Shown here: one piece after another, positions 1-8,150 of the stretch
Layout: each line of letters opens with the position of its first letter
Numbering within the stretch: the stretch's first letter is position 1
DNA from: Candidatus Dadabacteria bacterium
GTDB lineage: Bacteria > Desulfobacterota_D > UBA1144 > Nemesobacterales > JADFKM01
DNA length: 42,399 nt
Assembly: GCA_022564935.1 (NCBI GenBank)
Contig: JADFKM010000010.1
Location: 1-42,399, forward strand
Direction of reading: 5' to 3'
Notes under the pieces: generated by a model
What the model saw: only the letters and a program-made list of their open reading frames with translations
Told to the model about the DNA's origin: nothing
The model's database searches: none
Translations under genes and position numbers: made by a program

Positions 1-1
1 C

Positions 2-172
2 ACGGCCGAAGTCACGTTCCACAAGAAGCTCGACTACATTCACAAGAATCCGATAACGCGAGGGCTCGTCGATCGTACGGAGCAGTGGCGATGGAGCAGC
101 TATCGCTACTACGAAATCGACGATCGGTCTCCGATCGCGATGGACTGGGATGGGTCGTGGCCGATTGTATGA
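2..172 (+). CDS. REP-associated tyrosine transposase (RAYT / IS200-like Y1), 3' end only
   Basis: Reading frame 2 gives 56 residues to a TGA stop, including YIHKNPITRGLV and EQWRWSSYRYYE. This is the characteristic C-terminal block of Y1-type (HUH) transposases associated with REP elements: a KLxYIHxNPVxRGLV helix followed by WxWSSYxxY. The catalytic HUH and Tyr region lies outside the window to the left. These single-strand DNA transposases act on REP-like hairpins, and a small hairpin-like sequence lies just downstream (cttcgctgcgcgaag). The segment is richer in GC than the main part of the window. It is not in the ORF track because it is truncated at the edge. Family call is secure; whether the gene is intact outside the window is unknown. 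Confidence 0.85.
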   Translation, partial: TAEVTFHKKLDYIHKNPITRGLVDRTEQWRWSSYRYYEIDDRSPIAMDWDGSWPIV

Positions 173-199
173 CGAACCGTCGATTGTATGCCTTACCGT

Positions 200-233
200 C
201 CCCCACCCTTCGCTGCGCGAAGAATGGGGCACC
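200..233. repeat. REP-like imperfect palindrome after RAYT
   Basis: The sequence contains cttcgctgcgcgaag, a 6-bp stem with a 3-nt loop, flanked by caccc and ggggcaccc stretches, about 30 bp after the transposase stop. RAYT proteins are known to be accompanied by REP/BIME hairpins, so this may be a cognate element. Only one copy is visible here, so repetitiveness cannot be judged. Confidence 0.35.
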
Positions 234-248
234 CATCACCCATATCCT

Positions 249-1095
249 CTACCCGCACGGCCCCTCGGGTAGCGCGATGGGAAGTGGAATCCCCGCGCCG
301 ACGGTCTTGTTCGGCGGGTTGTCTTCCCACACGCCTGGTATGGATTCGTCGCAGAACGGGCAGGCCCCGCCTTTCATGCGGTTTTCCTCGACGACGAACC
401 CGCGGCGGCGGATCAGCAGTTTTTCACACGACGGGCAGAACGTACACTCGCGCTTGCCCACCCCGCCGGGCAGATTGCCGGGATAGACATAGCGCAAACC
501 GGCCTCTTTGCCGATTTCGTACGCTCGAATCAGCGTCTCCACCGGCGTACGACCCGGCTCGGTCATCTTGTAGTCCGGGTGAAAGGCGGTCACGTGCCAC
601 GGCACGTCCACCGACACGTCCGCCAGAAACTCGGCGATCTCTTGCAGTTCCTCGTCGCTGTCGTTGAACCCCGGCACGATCAGGGTCACGATCTCCAGCC
701 AAAAGTTCATCTTCTTAATGAGACGAATCGAATCCAGCACGTTTTGCAAAATCCCGCCAAGCTGACGGTAGTGCTTATCGTCGAAGGATTTGAGGTCGAC
801 CTTGTACAGGTCCACGTACGGCCGAATGTACTCCAGCACCTCCGGCGTGGCGTTGCCGTTGCTCACGAATCCGCACTGAATCCCCGCCGCCCTGGCCGGC
901 TTGAACACCTCGACCGCCCAGTCCGCGGTAATCAGCGGCTCGTTGTACGTACTGACCATCACCGGAACCTCATTCCGCACCGCCAATTCGGTAAGCTGCT
1001 GCGGGCTGCAAAAATTCGGACGGGCGACGGCCGCATCGTCGCGCAACGCCTGGCTGGTCACCCAGTTCTGGCAGTAGCCGCAGCGATAGTAGTCG
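249..1095 (-). pseudogene. AmmeMemoRadiSam-type radical SAM enzyme, N-terminus missing
   Basis: The ORF track protein (to 1154) contains RCGYCQNW, YNEPLITADW, VSNGNATPEVL, VDLKSFDDKHYRQLGG, LIVPGFNDSDEEL, DVPWHVTAFHPDY and a C-terminal CPSCEKLLI...CPFCD zinc-ribbon-like piece. These are hallmarks of the AmmeMemoRadiSam system radical SAM enzyme (PflA-like). Family members carry about 60 more residues and a CxxxCxxC cluster. Here the second and third Cys are present (CGYC), but the position four residues before them is Asp, not Cys. Everything upstream (MGFYVGGFDIHSG...) is simply antisense to the next gene. The gene is therefore cut just before its [4Fe-4S] motif and should be inactive. The true break lies near 1090-1120; codon use differs from the rest of the window. 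Family call is strong, exact 5' limit uncertain. Confidence 0.8.
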
Positions 1096-1121
1096 TATTG
1101 ATCCTGCGGAGCCGCTCCACT

Positions 1122-1568
1122 ATGGATATCAAAACCCCCGACGTAGAAACCCATGCCGCGTACTCGCCGGCTCCGGAACCCGTAGACGCCCCCGGAGATG
1201 CCAAGGATGAAAACTGGCCCGAGGAATGGGGGGGAACATACAAGGGTGTAGAATACTACGTTATAAGCTATGATGGGCAGACTATGACCGTTGAGATAAG
1301 CATTCCAAAAATGCTTCCCAAAACCCTAGAGGCAAACGCCCGCATTGAAAGACCGAACCCCTCGGAATCGGAGTTTGCAAACGAGATAAACGCCCTGATA
1401 AATTTAGGCGCTAACTACATAGACCTAAGCTACAACACAACCCGTGTAGCGGCCGAGGTACCTATAGATCAAACAAAAGTCGATAGGAAGCTTGCCGAGA
1501 GAATCGTCGACCACCTCATCAGGCTTCGCGACCTGGCATCGGGCGCAACGGCTTCGCTTGTGCGATAA
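1122..1568 (+). CDS. Hypothetical protein, possibly 5'-truncated
   Basis: 148 residues from the ATG at 1122, reading MDIKTPDVETHAAY then a Pro/Ala/Asp-rich stretch, EEWGGTYKGVEYYVISYDGQ, and a helical C-terminal half ending LIRLRDLASGA. I do not recognise the family. Codon use (ATA, AGG, CTA) matches the genes to the right and not the GC-rich patch to the left, so it belongs to the main sequence. There is no Shine-Dalgarno before 1122, and the reading frame stays open leftward through the breakpoint. The real start may therefore have been lost with the junction. The ORF track extends it to 579, but that extension is antisense to the radical SAM gene. Soluble, no signal peptide or membrane segment seen. 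Confidence 0.6.
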   Translation: MDIKTPDVETHAAYSPAPEPVDAPGDAKDENWPEEWGGTYKGVEYYVISYDGQTMTVEISIPKMLPKTLEANARIERPNPSESEFANEINALINLGANYIDLSYNTTRVAAEVPIDQTKVDRKLAERIVDHLIRLRDLASGATASLVR

Positions 1569-1795
1569 GCGCCGGGCATTGCCCCCTGAGCATTGCACAT
1601 GCTTTTTTGCCATTTGAGTCTAAGCGCAGCCCTCGCGAGTTTCTCTGTCAGCTTGTATTCCCGTATATGTTCGAACCCCTTCATTTCTAAAAGAAGAACC
1701 TGTTTTCAGGTAAAATTGGGCTCCACCGCGCATACAATTTCAATAACTGCCGAGCCAACTTGAAATACCCCCGAAACGCTGAATAATTAATCGCC
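1569..1795. other. Intergenic, nothing recognised
   Basis: 227 bp between the hypothetical gene and the sulfurylase gene. Short minus-strand ORFs here are low-complexity shadows of both flanks. I see no convincing hairpin terminator or promoter. Confidence 0.5.
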
Positions 1796-3523
1796 ATGAT
1801 AGAATTAATGCCCTCTCATGGAGGGGAGTTGAAGCAGCTGATCGTCGATGAGAAAAGGGCTGAGGAGCTCAGAGAAGAGCTTCCCGACCTTCCCGTCTGG
1901 GACCTGACGCAGCGACAGTCCTGGGACCTCGACTTGCTTCAAAACGGGGCTTTCTCACCCCTTGAGGGATATCTGGCAAAGGACGACTACGATTCGGTTT
2001 GCGAGAAGATGCGCTTAGGGGACGGCACGCTCTGGCCTATGCCCATCATGCTTGACGTCACAGTTGAGCTTGCCGAGAGGCTTACCGCCGGGGGCAAAGT
2101 CGCTCTCCGCCATCCTGAAGGGATGGTAATAGCGGTACTTAACATCAAGGACATCTGGGAGCCTGATCTTCGTAAAGAGGCCCAAGGCGTATTCGGCACG
2201 ACCGACGACAAGCACCCCGGCGTCGCATACCTTTTCCACAGCTCGAACCCCGTCTACGTGGGCGGCTCTATCGAGGGTATTGAGCCCGTCCCTTATCACA
2301 CATACAGAGACCTTCGCTACACCCCTGCGGAGTTGAGGGCCCAGTTCGAGAAGAAGGGGTGGCAGAAGGTGGTCGCCTTTCAAACGAGGAACCCGCTCCA
2401 CAGGGCGCATGTGGAGCTTACCCGGAGGGCGATCAAAAAGGCAGACGCAAACCTGCTGCTCCACCCGGTGGTAGGGCTCACGAAACCCGGCGACGTGGAC
2501 TACTTCTCCAGGGTGCGCTGCTACCAGGCGGTCATCGCCAACTACCCCGAGCGCCGCTCCACGATGCTGAGCCTCCTGCCGCTGGCCATGAGGATGGGCG
2601 GGCCTAAAGAGGCCCTGTGGCACGCAATCATCAGAAAGAACTACGGCTGCTCCCATTTCATAGTGGGAAGAGACCATGCCGGGCCGGGCGCCGACAGCAA
2701 GGGAAACCCGTTCTATCCCCCTTACGGGGCGCAGGAGCTAATGAGCGAGTACGAGGAAGAGCTGCAAATAAAGATGGTCGATTTCGAAGAAATGGTCTAT
2801 GTGGAGGATTTGGGGAATTACATGCCCCGCTCAGAGGTTGCTGAAGACGCAAAGATACTGTCGCTTTCAGGCACCGAGCTCAGGAGACGCCTTCGTGAGG
2901 GCCTGGAGATCCCGGAGTGGTTCTCGTACCCGCAGGTAATCGAAGAGCTTCGACGCACGCACCCCCCGAGAGACCGCCAGGGAGTGACCATCTTCCTTAC
3001 CGGGCTTCCCGGCACAGGCAAAAACACAGTGGCGAGCATTCTCACCTCCAAGCTCCTGGAGTACGGGAACAAACAGGTGACCCTCCTGGACCGCAGCGCC
3101 ATACGGCAGTACATATCCAACGAGCTCGGACACTCGAGGACGGAAGCGGATACAGTCGTGAGGCGCCTTGGGTTCATAGCTCAGGAGATCACCAAGAACC
3201 GCGGCATCGCAATATGCGCCTACATCGCCCCTTCCAAATCCACAAGGGACGAAGCGAGAGACCTGATCGCTCAAAACGGAAGTTTTATCGAAGTGCATCT
3301 CTACGCTGAAGAAGAGCTTCGCAGATCAAGGGATAGACACGGCACTTACGCTGCGATTGAATCCGGGGAGATAGAAGAGTTCGCCGGCGTAACCGACCCC
3401 TACGAGCCGCCTGAGAACGCCGAGCTCGATATAGACACGTCTAAGACGACTCTGGAACAGACGGCACAAAAGATCGTGCTTTACCTCGAGCACAACGGCT
3501 ACATTGGAAACTCATCGAGCTAA
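1796..3523 (+). CDS. Bifunctional ATP sulfurylase / APS kinase with degenerate kinase motifs
   Basis: 575 residues. Residues 1-390 are an ATP sulfurylase (sulfate + ATP to APS + PPi): QTRNPLHRAH at 196-205 is the (T/Q)xRNPxHxxH active-site motif and VGRDHAGPG at 290-298 is the second nucleotide motif. Residues about 395-575 are an APS-kinase domain, as in the fused Aquifex/Thiobacillus-type enzymes, ending with DPYEPPENAELDIDT. The kinase half is unusual. Its P-loop reads GLPGTGKNT (403-411), where GLSGxGKS/T is normal, so Asn follows the Walker Lys. The usual LDGD after the following strand reads LDRS (431-434). The kinase half may be inactive or regulatory, as in fungal sulfurylase. It stands alone, without other sulfur genes in the window. 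Start at 1796 is the first ATG; the ATG at 1808 is an alternative, and neither has a clear ribosome site. Confidence 0.93.
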   Translation: MIELMPSHGGELKQLIVDEKRAEELREELPDLPVWDLTQRQSWDLDLLQNGAFSPLEGYLAKDDYDSVCEKMRLGDGTLWPMPIMLDVTVELAERLTAGGKVALRHPEGMVIAVLNIKDIWEPDLRKEAQGVFGTTDDKHPGVAYLFHSSNPVYVGGSIEGIEPVPYHTYRDLRYTPAELRAQFEKKGWQKVVAFQTRNPLHRAHVELTRRAIKKADANLLLHPVVGLTKPGDVDYFSRVRCYQAVIANYPERRSTMLSLLPLAMRMGGPKEALWHAIIRKNYGCSHFIVGRDHAGPGADSKGNPFYPPYGAQELMSEYEEELQIKMVDFEEMVYVEDLGNYMPRSEVAEDAKILSLSGTELRRRLREGLEIPEWFSYPQVIEELRRTHPPRDRQGVTIFLTGLPGTGKNTVASILTSKLLEYGNKQVTLLDRSAIRQYISNELGHSRTEADTVVRRLGFIAQEITKNRGIAICAYIAPSKSTRDEARDLIAQNGSFIEVHLYAEEELRRSRDRHGTYAAIESGEIEEFAGVTDPYEPPENAELDIDTSKTTLEQTAQKIVLYLEHNGYIGNSSS

Positions 3524-3738
3524 CTCAATCACACCGAAATGAATACGGGAGTGTGCTTAACCGCCACTGTCTTATTCCCGGCACGCGTAACGAATCGAAG
3601 CAGGACGTAATGCCCATACTGCAAAGTCCTTAACCTCTGCCCCGGCCCTTCATAACTCCTTAATTCCGCACACAAAACCTTTCATACTGCATGACGCACC
3701 GAACAGCTTCCGCAGAGGGTGGCAGGAGTGAGAAAATA
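3524..3738. other. Convergent intergenic region
   Basis: 215 bp between the convergent sulfurylase and RND genes. I see no strong hairpin with a T-run on either strand. Confidence 0.4.
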
Positions 3739-6700
3739 TCATTCCTTAGCAAAAAGCCGTTTAAATTCCCCCCTCAGGTAAACCCCGGCGTCATCCAGCA
3801 TAAGGTAAAGCGAGGGGATGAGGAAAAGCGTTATTATAGTGGCGAAAACAAGCCCAAACCCAAGCGCAACCGCCATCGGGGCCAAAAAAGCCGCCTCCCC
3901 ACGCGTGTGATACATCAGCGAGATGAGTCCTCCAAATGTGGTGACTGTGGTCAAGATAATGGGGCGGAACCTGTGTTTCGAGGACATCACGACTGCTGCG
4001 ATACGGCCCATTTTCTTTTTGCGCTGGTTGATGAAATCCACGAGCAACAGGCTGTCGTTGATCACAATTCCAAGGAGCGCGACGATCCCGATAAGGGCAG
4101 GGAATGTCAAGGGTTCACTACGTATGAGAATCCCCACAGCAACCCCTATTGCCGTAAACGGAAGAACGGCCATAATAATCAGGGGCTGAAAATACGACTT
4201 TAGGATGCTTGCCAGTATGATGTAAATCAGCAGAATTGCTATCCATGAGGCTCTGAAAATGCTTCTCATCGATTCCCTGGTCTCGGCCTCCTCGCCGGAA
4301 AAAGAAAATGTGTATCCAGGGAAAGACCGTAGAAGCCGGTTAAGGAAACCTTCCACCCCCGAGTTCACCTCCGAGGCTGTAGCCACACTCTGGTCTATCT
4401 CGGAGGTAACGCTGACGGCCCTTTCCATATCATATCTGGAGATGCTGAGCTTGCTGGGACTCACAGTTAAGTCGGCCACTGCGCCGAGCGGCACCCAGCC
4501 CCCCTCAGACGTGTATATTTGATACGTCTCAAGGAGCATCAAGAGGTCTCCCTCCGAAAAGTCGTACAGAAGCACAATGTCTGCCTCTTCCCTGCCCAGC
4601 CTGGTAGAGCCGACGGTGAGTCCGTCTACAGCGGCCCTTACGGCCCTGGCAACGGTCACGGTGTCAAGCCCGTAGAGGGCCGCTCTGGGCTCGTTCACTT
4701 CGATTCGCACTTCGGGTTTTCCCCATACTATGTCGTCGGAAACCCCGTGCACACCGGGAACAGTCCCGAGGTATTCCTCAAGCTCTGCGGTGATTTCCTC
4801 CAGGGTATCAAACTCCTTACCCTGTATGCGCACATCGACCGGCTTACCGGCGGGGGGACCTCCGGATTTAATGAAATCCATGACAATGGGCCCCACTATT
4901 TGCTCTCTCACTCTGCTCCGCATTTCCCTCATGAGCTCTAGGCCGTTTTCTTTACGCTTGTCGAAGTCCTCGAACTCGACGAATATCGAAGAGAGGTGGT
5001 CTCCGAACTCAGGCGCCCTCTTTGAAAGCTCCATGCCAATCATTGACACGGTGTTCTTGAGGGCACCACTGGGGGCGGTATCTCTGACAACCTCTTCAAT
5101 CTCGGCCACCGAGGCTTTTGTATCATCGAGGCTGGACCAGGTTGGGTTTTTAACACTGATGACAAACTGGTTTATGTCGCGGGCATAAAAAAGCACAAGC
5201 GGCATCTTGTACAGGACGGCACCCATGAGAATCAAGATCGCCAAAAACGAGGCCGTAACCACGTATCGGAAACGCAGAACAAAGAACAGGGCTTTGAGGT
5301 ACTGCGAGCGGAACCGGAAAACCCATCCCCTTAAACGTCTCCCCGGAGAGTGGGGTTTAAGGAAGTCGGCGCAGTGTGAAGGAAGGATAAGCATGGCCTC
5401 AACCAGTGAAAACACCAGGACAAAAATAGCCACCATAGGGATGAATGATATAAACTTGCCAATGAGCCCCGTAGCCAGGAGAAGCGGGAGAAAGGCTGCT
5501 ATATTGGTAAGTATGGCAGCCACAACGGGCCTGGCCACTTCCATCGTACCCTTAACTGCCGCTTCTCGGGGAGGAAGGCCGCCCTGGATATAGCGCTGGA
5601 TGTTCTCGACCACTATAATGGCGTCGTCAACTATTATCCCGAGCACCATAATGAGGCCGAACATAGAGAGCACGTTAAGGGTGATGTTTGAGAAGTGCAT
5701 CAGGATAAATGCGCCGAAAAAAGACACCGGTATGCCCAGGGCGGCCATTGCCGCAGACCGACGGTCGAGAAACGACGCGAGCACTATCAGCACAATCACA
5801 AGTCCGATTACCCCGCTCTTTACCATCGTTTTAAACCGCTGCTTTACCCAGTACGAGCTGTCGTTAGAATCAAAAATTTCTATATCCCTCGGAAGCCCTC
5901 TCTTAAACTTCTCGACCTTCTCGCGCACCCTTTCGACGGTCTCGACGGCATCGGCAATCTGCTGCTTGTTTATCCAGAAAGTGATTGCGGGCAAACCGTT
6001 CACCCTGGATGTGGTAAGGGTCTTCTCTTCGCCAAGCTCCACCGTGGCTATGTCGCCTAAAAGCACGTGGCGGCCCCGGGGGCTCCTCCTGACTGGAATG
6101 TTCAGCAAATCACCCGTATTTTGCACCTTCCCCCGGGTACGAATCAGGAACTCCACATCTCCCTGCTCGTATGCTCCGCCGGGGAGATCGAGGTTCTTAT
6201 TCCTTATAGCGCTGGCGATATGCTCTATGCCGATGTCGTACTGGTACATCTTTCCGGGGTCCGCCTTAACCCAAAATACGGGGTCGCCGAGCCCTGAGGC
6301 AACGACGCTCTCGACACCGTCCACGAGCTTCATCTTGTCCCTCAGCTCTATTGCATGGGACCTTAGCTCTTCCCTCGGTACGTCGCCCGCAATGGAGATG
6401 CTGATTACCGGGAACCTGGGCTTTACTTCCTTCACTATGGAGTCTTCGGCATCCTCGGGAAGTGTGCCCTTCATATTGGCCACTTCAGTTCTTATCTCTT
6501 CGGCAATGCGCGTGACATCCTCTCTGGGGTCGATCTCCGCAACGACGTGGGAGCGGCCCTCTGAAGAGACCGACCGGATGACGGTAATCCCCGTAATGTC
6601 ACTTATTTCATCCTCGATAGGTATGCTTACAAGCTTCTCGATATCCTCGGCCGAAGCCCCGACATAGGCGGTATCGATTGTGACGATCTCAAGCTCTATT

Positions 6701-6816
6701 GATGGAAACAGCTCACGGGGCAAAATGATTGCCGACATAAAGCCCGCAATCAGGATCGCCGCCATTATAAGGTTAATGGTAACGGGATTTTTTGTGGAGA
6801 ATTCTGCTATGTTCAC
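3739..6816 (-). CDS. RND-family efflux permease (AcrB/MexB-like)
   Basis: 1025 residues, the usual length for a 12-helix inner-membrane RND pump. It opens with a membrane helix (INLIMAAILIAGFMSAI) followed by LFPSIELEIVTIDTAYVGAS, the typical start of the first periplasmic porter domain. LGIIVDDAIIVVENI in TM4 carries the paired Asp of the proton relay. In TM10 the corresponding segment reads LGIVINDSLLLVDFI, so an Asn-Asp pair stands where AcrB has Lys; this is common in more distant RND branches. It should export a small hydrophobic compound using the proton gradient. It lies 25 bp after the membrane-fusion gene in one operon. No TolC-like outer-membrane gene is nearby, so the outer channel must be encoded elsewhere. 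Substrate unknown. Confidence 0.95.
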   Translation of the reverse strand: MNIAEFSTKNPVTINLIMAAILIAGFMSAIILPRELFPSIELEIVTIDTAYVGASAEDIEKLVSIPIEDEISDITGITVIRSVSSEGRSHVVAEIDPREDVTRIAEEIRTEVANMKGTLPEDAEDSIVKEVKPRFPVISISIAGDVPREELRSHAIELRDKMKLVDGVESVVASGLGDPVFWVKADPGKMYQYDIGIEHIASAIRNKNLDLPGGAYEQGDVEFLIRTRGKVQNTGDLLNIPVRRSPRGRHVLLGDIATVELGEEKTLTTSRVNGLPAITFWINKQQIADAVETVERVREKVEKFKRGLPRDIEIFDSNDSSYWVKQRFKTMVKSGVIGLVIVLIVLASFLDRRSAAMAALGIPVSFFGAFILMHFSNITLNVLSMFGLIMVLGIIVDDAIIVVENIQRYIQGGLPPREAAVKGTMEVARPVVAAILTNIAAFLPLLLATGLIGKFISFIPMVAIFVLVFSLVEAMLILPSHCADFLKPHSPGRRLRGWVFRFRSQYLKALFFVLRFRYVVTASFLAILILMGAVLYKMPLVLFYARDINQFVISVKNPTWSSLDDTKASVAEIEEVVRDTAPSGALKNTVSMIGMELSKRAPEFGDHLSSIFVEFEDFDKRKENGLELMREMRSRVREQIVGPIVMDFIKSGGPPAGKPVDVRIQGKEFDTLEEITAELEEYLGTVPGVHGVSDDIVWGKPEVRIEVNEPRAALYGLDTVTVARAVRAAVDGLTVGSTRLGREEADIVLLYDFSEGDLLMLLETYQIYTSEGGWVPLGAVADLTVSPSKLSISRYDMERAVSVTSEIDQSVATASEVNSGVEGFLNRLLRSFPGYTFSFSGEEAETRESMRSIFRASWIAILLIYIILASILKSYFQPLIIMAVLPFTAIGVAVGILIRSEPLTFPALIGIVALLGIVINDSLLLVDFINQRKKKMGRIAAVVMSSKHRFRPIILTTVTTFGGLISLMYHTRGEAAFLAPMAVALGFGLVFATIITLFLIPSLYLMLDDAGVYLRGEFKRLFAKE

Positions 6817-6841
6817 AAGTGGGTTCCAGTACCTGCGACTC

Positions 6842-7981
6842 TCAGTTGACTACCCGCACTACTTCTCCATCCACAAGACCGGCATGACCGTCCACAATCA
6901 CCTTGGCGCCCTTCGGAAGCTGCTCCACCCGAACAGCCCCAACTTTAGCGTCGAGCCAGGTGACGTCCACAGGAACCCTCATGGCTTTATCGTCCAGATA
7001 TGTAAACAGAAACAGCTCCTTCTCATCGGAAAGCACCGCCCTGCGGGGAACCCTCACAACCCCCTCAAGCCGCTCCACCGGCACTCTTAAGGTCACCACT
7101 TCTCCGGGCCAGAGCTCATAATCCCCATTGGTTACTTCGGCCTCCAGTACATAGGTGCCTGACGTAACGTCCACATTCGGGCTCACCCCCGTTACGCGGC
7201 CCTTGATCGTCTCCCCCCGGCCGCCTGAGGGCACGACTATATCAAGCTCCTGACCTGGGGTGATCTGTCTTGCCCACTTGACGTCCACGCCCGCTACCAC
7301 ACGCAGTTTGGAGGTATTTACGATCCTTGCTACAGTTTCTCCCATCAAAACTTCCTGACCGACGTCAGGGATTATTTCCACAACGTGGCCCGATATCGGA
7401 GACGGAACAACCAGCCTCCGAACGTCCCATTTCCTCCGGTTATAGGTAGCCGCAAGGGCGGCAACGTCCGCCTCAAGAGACCTTACGTCGTTGCTGAGGG
7501 AATCCACCGTGTCCTGAGGAACTATGCCTCTCCCATAAAGCTTTTTATTCTGGGCCAGCTTGCGTCTAAATTCCTCAAGCCTGGCTTTAGCGGAGGCAAG
7601 CCTGGCTTCGGATTCCTGGAGAAGAAGCCCTTTGCGCTCGTCTTTGAGGATAATTATTGCCTGGCCCTCCTGTACCTCCTCCCCCCTCTGTAGCTTCCGC
7701 TCCACCACCCAGCCCCCAACATCCGCCCTGACCTGAACGGTCTGTCCACCCTCCACCCGGCCCAGGAAACTGACCGTCCTCCACACCCCCTCCGATACGA
7801 CGGGGATAATCCTGACGAGGGTCGCCTTTCTCTCGCCTGCGGCCTCGAACGCCGTGCTCCGGATGCTCGACATCCGAAACCAAAGCAACAGTATCAAAAC
7901 TACGAAGCCGGCTATGAAGTAAGAGAATATCCTCCACTGCTTAGACCTTCTTCTTGCAAGCTCAAGAGATCGATTTCTCAT
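6842..7981 (-). CDS. RND periplasmic adaptor (membrane fusion protein, HlyD/AcrA type)
   Basis: 379 residues. A single N-terminal membrane helix (about residues 17-36, FSYFIAGFVVLILLLWF) anchors it, with no lipobox. Then come the first lipoyl half (GGWVVERKLQRGEEVQEGQ), a coiled-coil hairpin (LQESEARLASAKARLEEFRRKL...), the second lipoyl half (VVPSPISGHVVEIIPDVGQEV), a beta-barrel domain and a membrane-proximal domain. The adaptor links the downstream RND permease to an outer-membrane channel. First gene of a two-gene operon; a GAGGG ribosome site precedes its ATG. Confidence 0.94.
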   Translation of the reverse strand: MRNRSLELARRRSKQWRIFSYFIAGFVVLILLLWFRMSSIRSTAFEAAGERKATLVRIIPVVSEGVWRTVSFLGRVEGGQTVQVRADVGGWVVERKLQRGEEVQEGQAIIILKDERKGLLLQESEARLASAKARLEEFRRKLAQNKKLYGRGIVPQDTVDSLSNDVRSLEADVAALAATYNRRKWDVRRLVVPSPISGHVVEIIPDVGQEVLMGETVARIVNTSKLRVVAGVDVKWARQITPGQELDIVVPSGGRGETIKGRVTGVSPNVDVTSGTYVLEAEVTNGDYELWPGEVVTLRVPVERLEGVVRVPRRAVLSDEKELFLFTYLDDKAMRVPVDVTWLDAKVGAVRVEQLPKGAKVIVDGHAGLVDGEVVRVVN

Positions 7982-8150
7982 ATACTACCCTCATTATAAT
8001 TTACCATATTGTCGGGTATGTGGGTGATTGCGGCAGGCGGATTTAAGCGCATTTGAAGTAAGGTTGTTAACCGTAATGGATAATCCAACTCGGAGGACGC
8101 AGAGTCAGCCCCTTATCCATTAACTCGACGGCAAAAGAATGAAATGAGCC

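Noticed and set aside
579-1121. Long N-terminal extension of the hypothetical gene (ORF 579..1568)
   Set aside because: It is antisense to the radical SAM gene and has no protein-like features.
4519-6667. Large plus-strand ORFs opposite the RND gene
   Set aside because: Shadow frames of a well-supported gene; no motifs.
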